DNA of 64,000 nucleotides from the NCBI GenBank assembly GCA_964059195.1, contig CAXKWD010000002.1, positions 150,491,042 through 150,555,041 on the forward strand. The letters run 5' to 3'. This DNA comes from Ectobius pallidus. Its lineage: Eukaryota; Arthropoda; Insecta; Blattodea; Ectobiidae. The translations under genes and the position numbers were made by a program. The stretch's first letter is position 1. Each line of letters starts with the position of its first letter. Below are positions 52,000 to 63,993 of the stretch, one piece after another. The notes under the pieces were generated by a model that was not told where the DNA came from, did no database searches, and saw only the letters and a program-made list of their open reading frames with translations.

Positions 52000-52417
52000 T
52001 TTGATGTTTATCATAACATTATCTGCTGAAAGTTGGGGTGGTTGTGGGATGGGTATTCCATTCATATCTTGTAGTCAGCCGCCTGCAGCTGTCGTGATAC
52101 ATTATCCACGCAGCCAATGCACTCCGTCTCACAACGTTAGAGATGTATTTATCAGTTGTTGTACTTGGCACGAGTCTATTTTTTATCATTGTGTTTTAAG
52201 CAGTCAACTCATTCAAGATTTTTTCTAGAAGTCTGTCATAAACAACATCTGCATCTCAGGATGCTATTCATTGACGTACCAGTTCTGACTGATGCGGGGC
52301 GATGAAACCTTTAATAATAATAACTTTCATTCTAAATGATAGATACCTATGATCATTTTACCTCATTCAATTTCATAAAGGTTGTGATTTAACGATCAAT
52401 GAGGCAATGGATGTATA
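52000..52417. other. Non-coding stretch, nothing recognised
   Basis: No supported ORF or repeat. Confidence 0.4.
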
Positions 52418-52425
52418 TTCATTAT

Positions 52426-52635
52426 TAGGGCTCAGACTTTTTAGGTAAATACATATATTTTTTTTTGCTATTACTTATGATTTCGGGACTTTGTCAAAGT
52501 TCCGGTTGGGACCTTTGGATTTAAAATACTGAGTTGTATATCACATAAAGAAATATATTTTCATATTTTCGCCTTTTTAACCACATAAAAAATAAATATT
52601 TTCGGTTTTATAAGCACCTAAAAGTCCGAGCCCTA
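52426..52635. mobile_element. hAT-type MITE (TAGGGCTCAGACTTTT termini)
   Basis: 210 bp with ends TAGGGCTCAGACTTTTTAGG and the matching inverse (CCTAAAAGTCCGAGCCCTA), flanked by the exact 8-bp duplication TTCATTAT (52418-52425, 52636-52643). The interior is T-rich. Confidence 0.88.
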
Positions 52636-52780
52636 TTCATTATCTATCTATGCAAGCATTACATTTTAACAGATTGCCATTTGTGAGCTAGATGGTTCGC
52701 TCTGTCTCCTTTGCGCACGAATGCCCCACACATGTAGGCATGCATAAATTCAATGATATTTTTCACTGCGTTTCACGATC

Positions 52781-53198
52781 ATTAGCATGTGCCCGCGGCT
52801 TCGCCCGCGGCTTCGCCCGCGATAATTATTTAAAAAATTATGAGCATAATAGTTATTTATTAATTCCTAAATCATGTGGGCTACATATCACGATTAGATA
52901 GGTAAAAACGACCTCAGATTCGAGTTCCTTGGCCCAGAAAACCCCTGTATAGTGAGTTAAATCGAACAACGTTTGACCATATTTAGGTCTATCCCTCGTC
53001 CGTGTAGGTTGAAAATTTCATACGTGTGCGGGTCTTGACATTAAAAACAAATGAATCGATCAGCGTGAGCTACAACATTCAAGCGATCGCGATAGTTTTT
53101 ATGTCCAAAAATAGCCAAAGCCTACTGTAATCGATTTGACATTGCGAAAACTTATGTTTTGAAAAACGCAAATAATGCACGTTTCTACACTCATAACT
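52781..53198 (+). repeat. GGCTTCGCCCGCG dispersed repeat, copy 1 (3'-truncated)
   Basis: Starts TAGCATGTGCCCGCGGCTTC, with the GGCTTCGCCCGC unit doubled, and runs parallel to 55348-55998. The match stops after ACTCATAACT, so the last third is missing. The class is unknown to me; this repeat type is familiar from many insect genomes. Confidence 0.75.
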
Positions 53199-53679
53199 AG
53201 AGACGAGAATTTCATGCAAATGCATGTTTTTATGAGAACTTAGGACATAGCTCAAACTGAGTACTTACCCATGTCATTACTTTCTCCATGCATGTTTGCA
53301 TCAAACATCCATTTCATGTAACACTGTTCTACAAATAAAAATGAAATTCATTTTTCTGGGTATAACATTCTTGATTAACATGGAAATTCACCTCCTGAAT
53401 TCAAATCTGTAATTAGTTTCTCTGTGTCACGCATAGTTTTCAAGTTATATGCAATTTCATGTTTTAAATAATTTTCGTTTCCACGCTACGTATTTATGTA
53501 GGCAAAACATGTAACTATAAATATTTTAGTCACTTGCAAAATTATTTACAAACATGTTATGCACTATAAAACGAAATAAATATACACAAGCCTTAATATA
53601 ATAATTATATTATGTGGAAAGACTTATTTAAGTTTAGAAAATATGAAAAAATACACTTTTCTCTAAGAATTTAAAAGTC
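53199..53679. other. Non-coding flank of a repeat-protein gene
   Basis: AT-rich. ACACTGTTCTACAA near 53322 is inverted near 55066, which may mark the two sides of one element around the 53680-54719 gene. Confidence 0.35.
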
Positions 53680-54719
53680 TTATTTTTTTCTCTTGTATTC
53701 AATTTTGCAGTCTCTGATAATGTTCCAGCAGTAGTCAGCAAGCATCGCAGGTATCCATTTCCCTTCATACCGCTTTTCCATGGACATTATATCTTTATGA
53801 AATCTTTCACCATGTTCGTCGGAGACATCACTGCAGCTCTCAGGAAAATAATGTAGATGTGAATCTAGGAAATGCACTTTTAAAGGCATGTGACATCCTA
53901 GATCCCTATATGCATTTACCATTTGTTGAACCAGTTGTTCGAAGTTGTTAGCTCTTTTTCTTCCCAGAAAATTTTGCGTTGCATTCTTGAAACAAGACCA
54001 CGCTCTTCTTTCTTTTGGAGCAAGGCATTGTTCAAAATCTGAGTCCTTTTGAAGTTCTCTAATTTGGGGACCCACAAACACGCCCTCTTTTATTTTTGCT
54101 GCAGAAAGACGAGGAAACGTTTTTGAGAGGCACATAAATCCTCTTCCAGATGTATCCATGGCCTTAACAAATTGTTTAATAAGGCCTAGCTTGATGTGAA
54201 GAGGGGGCAGCAGAACATCTTCACTGGCTACCAATTTCTCATTCAGTAATTTTTTTTTTCCAACTTTCCACTTACGTTCAGGCCAAATCTTTCTTTTATA
54301 ATGGGAATTTCTATCGCGACTATCCCACTCGCACACAAACATTCATATTTGGTGTAGCCTTGTTGCATACCTAATATCATGGCAACTATTTTCAAATCAC
54401 CACATATTTTCCACTTGTGCTCATTATATTTTATTAATCTCAGCATATTTTTCAAAATATCATATGATTCTTTAGTCATACTTGCATAGGCAACTGGGAC
54501 AGAAGGCATTATGTTCCCATTGTGGAGGAGAACTCCCTTTAGACTGTATTTTGAGGCATCTATAAAAAGTCTCCACTCCTGTGGCTCGTATTTGAAGTTC
54601 AAAGTATTCATTAGTCCACAAACATCATTGCAGAATGTCATCATTATAATTATAAGTTTTACATATTTTATATACCACAGATGTCTGAATGTTATGGTCA
54701 AAAATGAATATTTACTCAC
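53680..54719 (-). pseudogene. Widespread arthropod repeat protein, one frameshift
   Basis: Two overlapping minus-strand ORFs (54719-54243 and 54342-53680) are one gene with a single-base shift near 54330. The first has EWRLFIDASKYSLKGVLLHN, PSVPVAYAS and ICGDLKIVAMILGMQQGYTKYEC. The second has FVCEWDSRDRNSHY, LLPPLHIKLGLIKQFVKAMD, GVFVGPQIREL, LKVHFLDSHLHYFPE and DEHGERFHKDIMSMEKRYEGKW. I recognise this order from many uncharacterised insect and crustacean proteins present in high copy, so it is probably transposon-encoded; its catalytic type is unknown to me. The N-terminal part is missing. The C-terminal half is intact to its stop. Confidence 0.7.
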
Positions 54720-55347
54720 ATGATAAAGAATGTCTCCACCATCCAGTTTAATGCCAGTTTAAGGCTATAAAACTCAATTTTAAATCCTGTAACAATGACT
54801 TGCTAATTAACATAAAATTTTACTAGCAACAGGAATGCCACAATCTGAAAATGAAAATAAATGAGGACAAAATTAACTATTGTCAACTGTTGTTAAGCAA
54901 AGTTCACCAACTTGATTACAAACTTAAAATGTCAGTTAAATGAGACGTATATTCTCGTATAACTTAAAAACTGTGCCTGATAGCGAATTTCTGTTTTCAG
55001 ATTTGAATGTACCATATGGAAATCCTTTAGAAACACATATTTTCATATAAGAAAAATGACCCTTGTAGAACAGTGTAATCCAAGCCCATAGGCAACAATA
55101 TGTTCTGAGAATTTGTTTCGATAATTCTATGTAGAAAGGGATTCAAAAAAACATTTAATTTATGGTATTTAAAATCAGAATTTTTCAAAATCCTTTCTTA
55201 GTGAGCTGAAACGAAGGTACTATCAAAATTCCATAGGCTGTACGTTGATTCCTGTCATTCATTCAGTCAGGGCAAAGCCTCTGGAAAAAAGAAATCAATC
55301 TTTGCGGAATGGGGAAACTTTATTAATAAGAGAGAACCATTATTTAA
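54720..55347. other. Non-coding stretch, nothing recognised
   Basis: AT-rich flank of the preceding gene; no ORF or terminus that I can support. Confidence 0.35.
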
Positions 55348-55574
55348 AACTAGCATGTGCCCGCGGCTTCGCCCGCGATAATTATTTCAAAAATTAAAAA
55401 TTAAGAGCATAGTTAAATCATTACAATTATTAACACCTAAATCACGTGGAGTGCATTCCACGATTAGATAGGTAAAAGCGACCTCAGATTCGAGTTCCTT
55501 GGCCCAGAAAACCCCTGTATAGTGAGTTAAATCGAACAACGTTTGACTATATTTAGGCTAATATTGATTATCCC

Positions 55575-55615
<41 letters not shown>

Positions 55616-55998
55616 TAATAATAATCCTCTTCGGTGTAGGTTGAAAATTTCATATTATGTTTGCATGCCTTGACATTAAAAACAAATGAATCGACCAGCG
55701 TGAGCTACAACATTCAAGAGATCGCGATGCTTTTATGTCGAAGGAATGACAAAAATAGCCAAAGCCTAGTGTAATTGATTTGTATTACTAAAACTTATGT
55801 TTTGAAAAACGCAAATAATGCCCGTTTTTCACTCATAACTCACGAACTAAAGCGAAAATTAAAATTCCAGCTTCGAGGTGCACATTCCGACCCTTCAGCC
55901 CACCTATGTTTAAAATTTCAGATCTCTGCGTTGAGTAGATTTCGCTTGGGCATCGCGGACAGACGGAGGACAGACACTTCCTTTTATTAATATAGATA
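55348..55998 (+). repeat. GGCTTCGCCCGCG dispersed repeat, copy 2 (full-looking)
   Basis: Starts ACTAGCATGTGCCCGCGGCT and ends CTTTTATTAATATAGAT after GGACAGACGGAGGACAGACA. It contains an extra (TAA)n tract at 55579-55625. The opening GC-rich phrase and the GACAGAC...TTTTATTAATATAGAT end are typical of a repeat class common in insects. Reverse fragments recur near 57690, 58205 and 58330. Confidence 0.75.
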
Positions 55999-58900
55999 AA
56001 GATAAATGCCACTTGCTTGTATGTTCGATGTATAAATTTCAACGGGGTAGTATAACGAGAGATCCACAATTAACGAAATACACGAAAAAAAAAATATGCG
56101 TAATGCGTATTGATATCCTAGATCGCAACGTATTGCCGTGAATATCCACACGCTGCGTGTGATTTATCATAGCATTTTTAATTGGGTTTTCATAGCTTAT
56201 AGCTTATACGAGAATTAAGATGGAATTTACCATACATACGTTCCCCTTCTGTTATGTGACTGCGTTATTTTTTTGTTAAATCTTGCACCAGACCGCTGGA
56301 GCTGCATGCTTTTGCAACATCGTTTCTTAGCGGGCACATATGGTATTTCATTAAGATACAGCATCTGAGTTAGTATGACGTCACTGTTACAGTTGTCACT
56401 GTGTACATCTGGGTTTATAGAACAAAAAACTATTCGCTTTAAATATAACTCCCCACACGCATCCATACTACCAGTTTTCTTCACTGCCAAAACCCACTGA
56501 CTGTTCACAGTTTCTAAAAAAAAAAAACATACAGCCTAGGAATATTGCCAGAAAGGATTTCAAAATCTTTGGCCTCTAGGGTTGTAAAAGATGCATGACA
56601 TCATCATTTTTTAAAACTACACAGGTGGCTTTGCATGATTTCATGTAGACTTAATAAATATAAAATTATGAGAAATTTTTCTAAACTATTTTGTGACAAG
56701 GAGTAAATTTAGAAGGTCTCTTAACTCTTTTCTTATAGTTAGCAGATAGTTCATACAGGTTTCCCTTAATGGTTTTACTACTGATTATTTTAATTTTTTC
56801 CTGTCATTATGTAACTGAAAGCTTGTAATTTCTTTGTGTAAGTTGAAAGATATTCTCTGTCTGCAAGGCAATTTGCGTTGTGCAGAAAGATTCATAAATA
56901 AATAATAGATATAATTTCTATTTTTACCTTAGTTTTTACCTCTCACTTTTATGATTTAAAAAACCCAAACCGCCCGGTTCTTACGGGTCCGCGACCTGTC
57001 GGGAGAGGGATTATCACCAGACAAGGGCATTACTGTTCAGTACAATGCCGGGGCCACTTTCGATGCACTATTCACACACACACTCTGAACAAGGCGAGGA
57101 TGATAATGATGACCTGGGCCTACATTTGTCTCACAGGCGAGGAAAAATCCCTTGTCCCGAACGGAGAGGAGCGAACGCATCCTTAGGTCCAGCTATTTAC
57201 TGTATGTTTTGCCAAAATTAAAAACAACGAATATTTTTAAGACATAATCACAGTAGGCTAAACTACAGGTGGAGGAGTATCTGGAATATAAATAATTCCA
57301 ACATGTTGGCTAGACGGCTGATGATTTATAGAAGTACATCAAATCGACTTTATATTGTGTTCACACATAAATCTAACAATGCAAAGCAATGATGGGTCAG
57401 CTAGTATCTTATACATTTCAACGGCCCTAAATAGCGTGCTTGCTCGCCCGCTTCGTGAGATATCGGGTATACTCGGCGATGTTCGTCTCTCGCATTGTAA
57501 ACTTTCATGACGACTACAAAATTAGGAAGGAAAACCGTTTCTTTATTATATAAGACCTAAGTGAAATGAACACAATGAACAAATATTCTAATTTTATTTT
57601 TACTTACAATTTTCATAGCTCTGAACCACACACATTTTTAATAATCTACCAGTGTAATTTTCTTAAAAATCCTGGAGTCAATGAATAATGGCGGGCGAAG
57701 CCGAGGGCACCAATATTGATGGTTTTATCTTTTGAAATATCGCTGATAATAATAATCCAAGCAAACCATTCTTTCCCTTGAAATATTATATAATTTCTTA
57801 AAATTACACTGAATTGGTAAAATAAAATTCACATCATATTCATGTCAATAAACAGCTGAGAAACAATATGTATTATGTGTTCACAGGTTCTTTGGAACTG
57901 CATAATCGATTCTGATATAGTTTTCGCTTTCATGTCGTGGAATATACTCTAAAGCCGGAATTTTAGCTGTTTCAGTAATTATTAATGGCTTAGTTTATGA
58001 ATGATTCGCGTGCAAGTGTTAATAAATATAATGCTTTAATAATTATTATACTCTTAATTTTTTTTAATTTTTATCATCTCCTAGTCTTATACAATTCAAC
58101 GGACCTAAATCGCGAGACATTGCAATCTTCATCTCTCTCACTTTCATGAAGTTTCTTTAAAGCACTGAACCACAAAAACATTTAATTTCTCAGAGTTGAT
58201 TAATAATGGTGGACAAAGCCGCAAACCCGCTGAAGTTATCTGTAGGATTACACACGAGTAATACAGCGTTCACTGTTAACTTTGGATGCAATCTGACGAT
58301 GCATAGGATGTGCTCTAAAGCTGCGGGCAAAGCCAGGGGTACCTGATTATTATGGCATTTAATAACCATAAAATGACCCAAATATTGAACAATAAATTTA
58401 CCATTATTACTGAATTGCTTTATATATGAATGTACAATATAAAACACACTACAGTACTTAGCGAAAAAATAAATTCTTTCTGAACTGGTACGCCCATCAA
58501 ATTGCCCCTAGCAAATACGAGAAAGAAGAAAATCTTTATTACCACTGCTGTGGTGTTTACCTGAATAAAATGAACAATGATCACTTGGCGGAGATTCTCA
58601 AATAAAAACGAATGTCTATTATCTGAATGCTCCTCTTTACCCCCCACTCAAACATGACCTAAAATACCAAAAAATGACATAAAATGCTGAAAATGACCTA
58701 AAAATGCTGAAAATGGTGAAATATGCAAAAAAAAAAAAAAAACGCTCTTATTTAATGATTTCCATTGGAGCTATCTTTTAACCTTCATCAAATGCCTTGC
58801 AAATTCATCACATTCCACTTTGTTTGTGTCATTTCATCATGCATAAATTGTTCATCCGTTGGAAAACGTTTCCAAAACGATACCTATATACTTCATCGAG

Positions 58901-59241
58901 TACAATATAATTTCACAGAAACATGGGGTGTACAAAACCACCTCTGAATTGTATGTGGTAATATAACAAGATGCAAACCTAAAAAATATCAACTAACCCT
59001 TTAGATCCAAGATCATGACTACCATGTCATGACCACTCCAAGACTGTGATCCTTTGCGCAACGCAAAAATCGTATAAGAAGTTCTTCCAAAAGGATGATG
59101 TCTTGCGAGAACGAGACCTAGACCTACCAGCTGTCAGTGAGTTCTGATGTGTAAGATGTGATTAAAAATTATCTTTTTTGTTAGACCCCACGAGTTTTAG
59201 CACGGTACGGTAAATACATAAGACCGAGACCTAGACCCATT
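55999..59241. other. Non-coding stretch with repeat fragments
   Basis: No gene that I can support. 56975-57190 is a GC-richer segment (ACCGCCCGGTTCTTACGGG...) that looks like a dispersed repeat. Short reverse GGCTTCGCCCGC-like fragments occur at about 57690, 58205 and 58330. 58660-58745 is an AAAATGCTGAAAATGACCTA tandem array ending in A16. Confidence 0.4.
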
Positions 59242-59604
59242 CGAAACTGTTAAACAGTAAATTGAGATAGTGACCAGCCCCAGATCGATATTGACCAGTC
59301 AAGACTGATATTGACCAGCTAGAGACTGATATTAACTAACCACAGACTCAATTGACCGGTCCAGATTAATTTTACCTATAAATAAGTGAGCCCAGACAAG
59401 TTTTACACCAGTCCAGAATAGATCGGCGTAGCGAAACTGTTAAACAGTAAATTGAGATAGTGACCAGTTCAGACCGATATTGTCCAGTCAAAACTGATAT
59501 TGGCCAGCTACAGACTGATATTAACTAACCACAGATTACTTTTACCTATAAATACATCAGCCCAGCCAAGTTTTACACCAGTCCAGAATAGATCGTCGTA
59601 GAGT
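59242..59604 (+). promoter_or_regulatory. Tandemly duplicated promoter upstream of the integrase-like gene
   Basis: A unit beginning CGAAACTGTTAAACAGTAAA occurs at 59242 and again at 59432 (period 190 bp). Each copy has GATATTGACCAG-like short repeats, then CCTATAAATA (TATA boxes at 59377 and 59547) and CCAGTCCAGAATAGATCG. The second TATA lies about 99 bp before the ATG at 59646. The Polinton terminal repeat may lie near or upstream, but I could not find it. Confidence 0.65.
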
Positions 59605-59645
59605 AAAGTCATCATCCCGGGTATCATTCTACGTTTCACGATATC

Positions 59646-60404
59646 ATGGATGAGAGTTGTAAAAAGGCGAGAGAGAGTTTCGTGGTGGAGCTTTTAAGAA
59701 CTGAGAGTGAAAAATCTACTCGTTTTAAGGTTTTAACAAAGGAAAATTACTTATCACTCATGCGAGAGGTAGATACTGCTAAAGAATCACAAAAGAAGAC
59801 GGCTACACAAAAAAGAAGATTGAAAAGATTTGATGTGGTAGAAATAGGGGGCATTAGGAAACTTGTTGCAAAAAACGATAGAAAATATTACCTTTCGGTT
59901 GATGACATATACGACGTTATTGATACCGCTCATGCGGCAATAGGACATGGTGGTCGCGATAAAATGTATAATGAACTATCCAGAAAATTTGCAAACGTTA
60001 CAAAGGCTATGATTTCTCTTTATTTATCCAAGTGCCCAATTTGTCAAGACAGACAGAAAATCATCTCCAATCGATATCTTATCTCGGATACGAACACTCA
60101 TCAACATGCTGACCCCATCAATAGACTCAATACGTGTCATGTTAATAAAAAATTATTTCCGGAAGAAGAAGAGGAGGAACAATATTCAAACTCATTTTCG
60201 GAAGAGGACTCCTCCGATGAGGTTTTGTCACACCGTGGAGGCATGTGGAAGGACTTACATGCCAATCACAAAATAGACTTCGACCCCAACCAGCTCGTTG
60301 ACAGACTAAAGCTTCTCATGTCCTCGTCTGCTGCCACACTACATCACCACAATGAGATACAGGAAATCATATCAGAATTGAGGGATAGAAAATATATAGA
60401 ATGA
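59646..60404 (+). CDS. Polinton-type integrase-like protein, catalytic core missing
   Basis: A 252-codon ORF just downstream of the duplicated promoter. Residues about 95-140 form an H-H-C-C zinc-binding domain (HAAIGHGGRDKMYNELSRKF, then CPICQDRQK), as in Polinton, Ginger and KRBA2-like integrases. No Asp-Asp-Glu core follows. Instead there is an acidic stretch (EEEEEEQ...EEDSSDE) and a C-terminal segment, DRLKLLMSSSAATLHHHNEI to RDRKYIE. That segment resembles the end of a separate small Polinton protein known to me only as uncharacterised. I infer a deletion fusing the integrase N-terminus to another gene, or a zinc-domain-only variant. ATTAAA at 60484 may be its poly(A) signal. It converges with the polymerase gene. 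Confidence 0.65.
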   Translation: MDESCKKARESFVVELLRTESEKSTRFKVLTKENYLSLMREVDTAKESQKKTATQKRRLKRFDVVEIGGIRKLVAKNDRKYYLSVDDIYDVIDTAHAAIGHGGRDKMYNELSRKFANVTKAMISLYLSKCPICQDRQKIISNRYLISDTNTHQHADPINRLNTCHVNKKLFPEEEEEEQYSNSFSEEDSSDEVLSHRGGMWKDLHANHKIDFDPNQLVDRLKLLMSSSAATLHHHNEIQEIISELRDRKYIE

Positions 60405-60529
60405 ACAGTCTTGTGACATCATAACAGTGGAGTGGTGGAGAAGGGGAGCAGGAGGAGGAAGGAACACTTGTATTTTTTACTTCATTAAAGACTCAAGTAT
60501 AGTCATGTGTTTTTATTTCCATTCCTTTA

Positions 60530-60720
60530 CCTCACAACATACAGCATAATTCATTTTTTATTTGAATTCCTTTGCCTTACAACACATAGCATAATACACG
60601 ACATACACAAGACACATAGCATAATTCATTTTTTATTTCAATTCCTTTGCCTTACAACACATTGCATAATACACAAGACACATAGCATAATTCATTTTTA
60701 TTTACATACACAATACACAA
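60530..60720 (+). repeat. Tandem repeat between integrase-like and polymerase genes
   Basis: The phrase AGCATAATTCATTTTT with TTCCTTTGCCTTACAACACA recurs two to three times with a period of about 65-75 bp. It lies between two convergent 3' ends. Confidence 0.75.
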
Positions 60721-60749
60721 GATACAGGACTCTGACAATATATACATTT

Positions 60750-63700
60750 TTACACTTTACATCTTTTAGCAGGGGGTGCCTCATCAACATCGTCATCCCT
60801 GATTTTGTAATGCCCGTGAGCAAGAGTATCTACGCCGTTAGGTAAAATGTAACGCTTGTCATCGCTGCTAGATAAAGTGACTTTATTCATAGCAATCGAA
60901 AACATGTTATGTTTAAACGATCTGATGGATCTATTTACCGAGAATGTTGATTGTCCGCTCTGAAGACAGCCAACATAATCTTCAAAGTTGACATCTTTGT
61001 CAATAACATTTTTCCTAATGCCTTTCAATTTCTTTATGGTCATATGATTAAATTTTATAGCGTACATCTTTGCTCGCAGGCTTACAAATTCACTTATAGT
61101 ATGACCAGCACCTTCATCCTTGAATTTACCGACCATCGCCTTGTTTTTGGGGGAAAACAAGGGATGTTCGGGTGGGTAGACGCTAGTATCCAGCTCATCT
61201 CGGAAATGCATCATGTCACGGAAGAGGTCATCCGTTTCGATCTTATAGACGAAACTATCAGTGTCCATGTAACATAACTTCAAACAGTCTTTATAAAAAT
61301 GCTTCATGGTATCATAATGAAAGTCATACATTCTGACTTTGGATAATTCCAAGATTGACATACCAACATAGATTGCTTTGTCAAACACCAAGCTAGTTTT
61401 AGCAAGATGGACACCGACCAAATTCTCGCTGAATATGGTTCTATCTAAAATGTTTGACTTAGCCACCAGCTTTCTCATTAAATTTTGATCTGAAACAAGC
61501 CTAAAGTGCATCCTTTTCCGTACATTTTCCATTGTCTTGCCAAAAACGGCGTTGTTCATCAGTTTAAAAAAGTCTTTTTCAAAGTTGTTGGCTGCAGCCC
61601 TACGCTTGGCCGTATTAAAGTCAATGTAAGGTTTCAACCAACAGCTTTGTTGAAATTCCTTAATTCTATGGATCTTGGATAACCTCAGTCCGTGTTGTAA
61701 TGCTTGTTTAAGCACAGAATCGTGAATGACATAATTTTGTTTAGGCTCAAGAGTTGTCAAAAGCTTTTTGTTTTTACTACCCGGAGGACACTTCATTTCT
61801 GCACAAAAGGGCAGATCAGTATGAGCGTCGTGGAGATGATCTGGATACTCAATGTCTACCTCAAGGACATATCCCAATTTAGAATTGCTCGGTATGGACA
61901 TGACGTCAAAGGACGCTATCTCATCTTTCTCGAGCCAACGAAAATTACCAGTAGGCAACGCTTGAGACATCGCGTAACCATAAAGGTTATTGGCGTCGAC
62001 GTAGTAAAGGTGAGAGCTCGGCTTTGATGCGTCGTAGTCGGCGGAACAAGGGATATTTGCCGCAGCGTGTCTCGTTGCACACCGACAAATTCCACCTCTT
62101 ATCCCGCGTTCAAACATCTGCACCATGTCCATATCGTTTAAAATAGGCAACTTTACCTGTGTAAACTTTAACATGGCTGCATCAGCGAATCCAGGAGCAG
62201 TTGAATAGTACAGACAATCTAACCCATACGTATCATGACACATTTGCCTAAAATTCTCAAAAACGTCTGTTAAGATCAAGACATCAGATTTCAAATATGT
62301 CTGAATATTCCCCTAAAGACTTGACCGAAAAGGAATTCCAGACATTAACAGCGTGAGAGTAGTCTCGATCTGAGACACCCGCATTGCTGAGCTTGTTGTA
62401 AAACGCCTCTTTAGGCGGTAATTTTGTCTCATCAAGAACTTTGTAGGACGACACATAGTCGTAGGGGAAGTCCCCCTTTCGACACACCAAATCGGTTTTG
62501 TCACCAAACGAATTTCTGGTTTCTATAAATTTCTGCTTGGGTAGATTGTCCGCTAGCTTCTCCAAGCTACTGGCCATGAATCGGAAAGAGTCGATAAATC
62601 TAAGTTCCATACCTCCCCGCTTCAAATGCGAGGAGGGAATAAATTTAGAAAATGTAACGTATTTCTCTTGAGAGTTGCAAATGACATTGATCCTATTTTC
62701 ATCAAAACCAAGTTCTTTTACAATGAAATGAGCATCGTAATTGGAGAGGTTATGCAACACGACAGGACGAATGTCTGGTTTCTGTAATTTAGATTACAAT
62801 TCCTGTGAGCGGTCCCTCTGAATCGACCGCTGACATGGCAGTGGTCCCTGACTTTAAAGTTCACTTCAGTAAAGTTACCTTGTTTACAGATATGACAGAT
62901 GGTGCTGGTCATATACTGATTAATTTGTTCCGCCGTGAGAGGGATCATGGGTTTTATTTCAGAATTTAATATGGCATCTATGGACTTTACGTCTTTTACG
63001 AGAGAACTCATAAAATGGGCTCCTGCATCGGGGCCTCTATACAACCGTAGATTCGAATGTTCACCTTCCAAGTCCTTAATAAAATAGGCGTAACTGAAAG
63101 GTGTATGTTTTTGATAATTTTGAGTCCAGGATTCTGCAGGCTCATTTTGACATCCGGCAATAGGCTCCAATAAGCACTCAAAATCCGCATAAATAACGAA
63201 CCTAATCTTCTGCGAATACTCATGCTTAGTGAAACTTACTTCCAGGCGTTTAGGAAATTCACACCTGACGGGTGAGAACGAATTACATACAGCCAAATGA
63301 GCCTCAAGTCTGGTCGGCTGACTCACCTTCGTACGACTGGAAGTGCGTAAAACATCGTTTGCACACTGTGACTTGAGTTTTGTGAGATGTGACAAAAGGT
63401 CTAATGAATGCGTCGAAATCAGAAATTAAGACATAATGTGAATTTACTTCGTCGCAGACATAGAGCAAGTCTCTATGGTCGTCCAACTCCTTATCAGCAA
63501 TTTTGATTGGTACAACTTCATCCCGCTCGTCTAAACCAAACACGTTGATCGATATGTTATTCATTTTTGAAAACTTTTCGATGTCGTGTAATGCTACCGG
63601 GAATTTTACACAGCTCCAGTCGTATCTGTCAGATAATTCTTGGTTCCCGAGATAGCTAGCCCATAAGTCATTACCTACCTCTATAAATTTTGCCAAGATG

Positions 63701-63993
63701 CAGTACTTGAAACAATAATCGTCATGGTTGTCAATGTTCACTAGAGATTTTAAATGCCTAAAACGTTCGGGTAGGAGCATGAATTTCCTACCTGCAAAAG
63801 GTTTATAATGGTTGACGCGTAATTCAATTTTATGTATGGATTTGAACATGAACCCAGACCCTCGTAAGGCTACGTCTTGATATTCCTGTTGAATTTTCTC
63901 TATTTGTCTATCGAGAACATCTGATACATTGGTTGTGGCGAGAGCAACTTCGTTTTTTGATTTGAAATTACGTAGAGTCGATTTTCCTTGCAA
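60750..63993 (-). pseudogene. polB: Polinton/Maverick DNA polymerase B, three frameshifts, cut by window edge
   Basis: Four minus-strand ORFs (63993-63304, 63395-62718, 62760-62284, 62294-60750) alternate between two frames with short overlaps. They encode consecutive parts of one protein-primed family B polymerase, about 1,080 codons seen. 3'-5' exonuclease blocks: YADFECLLEP (63200s), LSNYDAHF (62740s) and the SDRDYSHAVNVW region (62370s). Polymerase motifs: DANNLYGYAM (A), LMNNAVFGKT (B) and the catalytic CYMDTDSFVY (C), followed by GKFKDEG. A Cys-His zinc-like cluster (CHICKQGNF...CHVSGRF) precedes exonuclease II. All key residues that I looked for are present, so the breaks near 63310, 62755 and 62290 are recent or sequencing errors. 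Polintons and the related adintoviruses replicate with this enzyme. The N-terminus continues beyond 64000. Confidence 0.85.

Noticed and set aside
60507..60845. 112-codon plus-strand ORF
   Set aside because: It arises from the tandem repeat and the antisense of the polymerase C-terminus.
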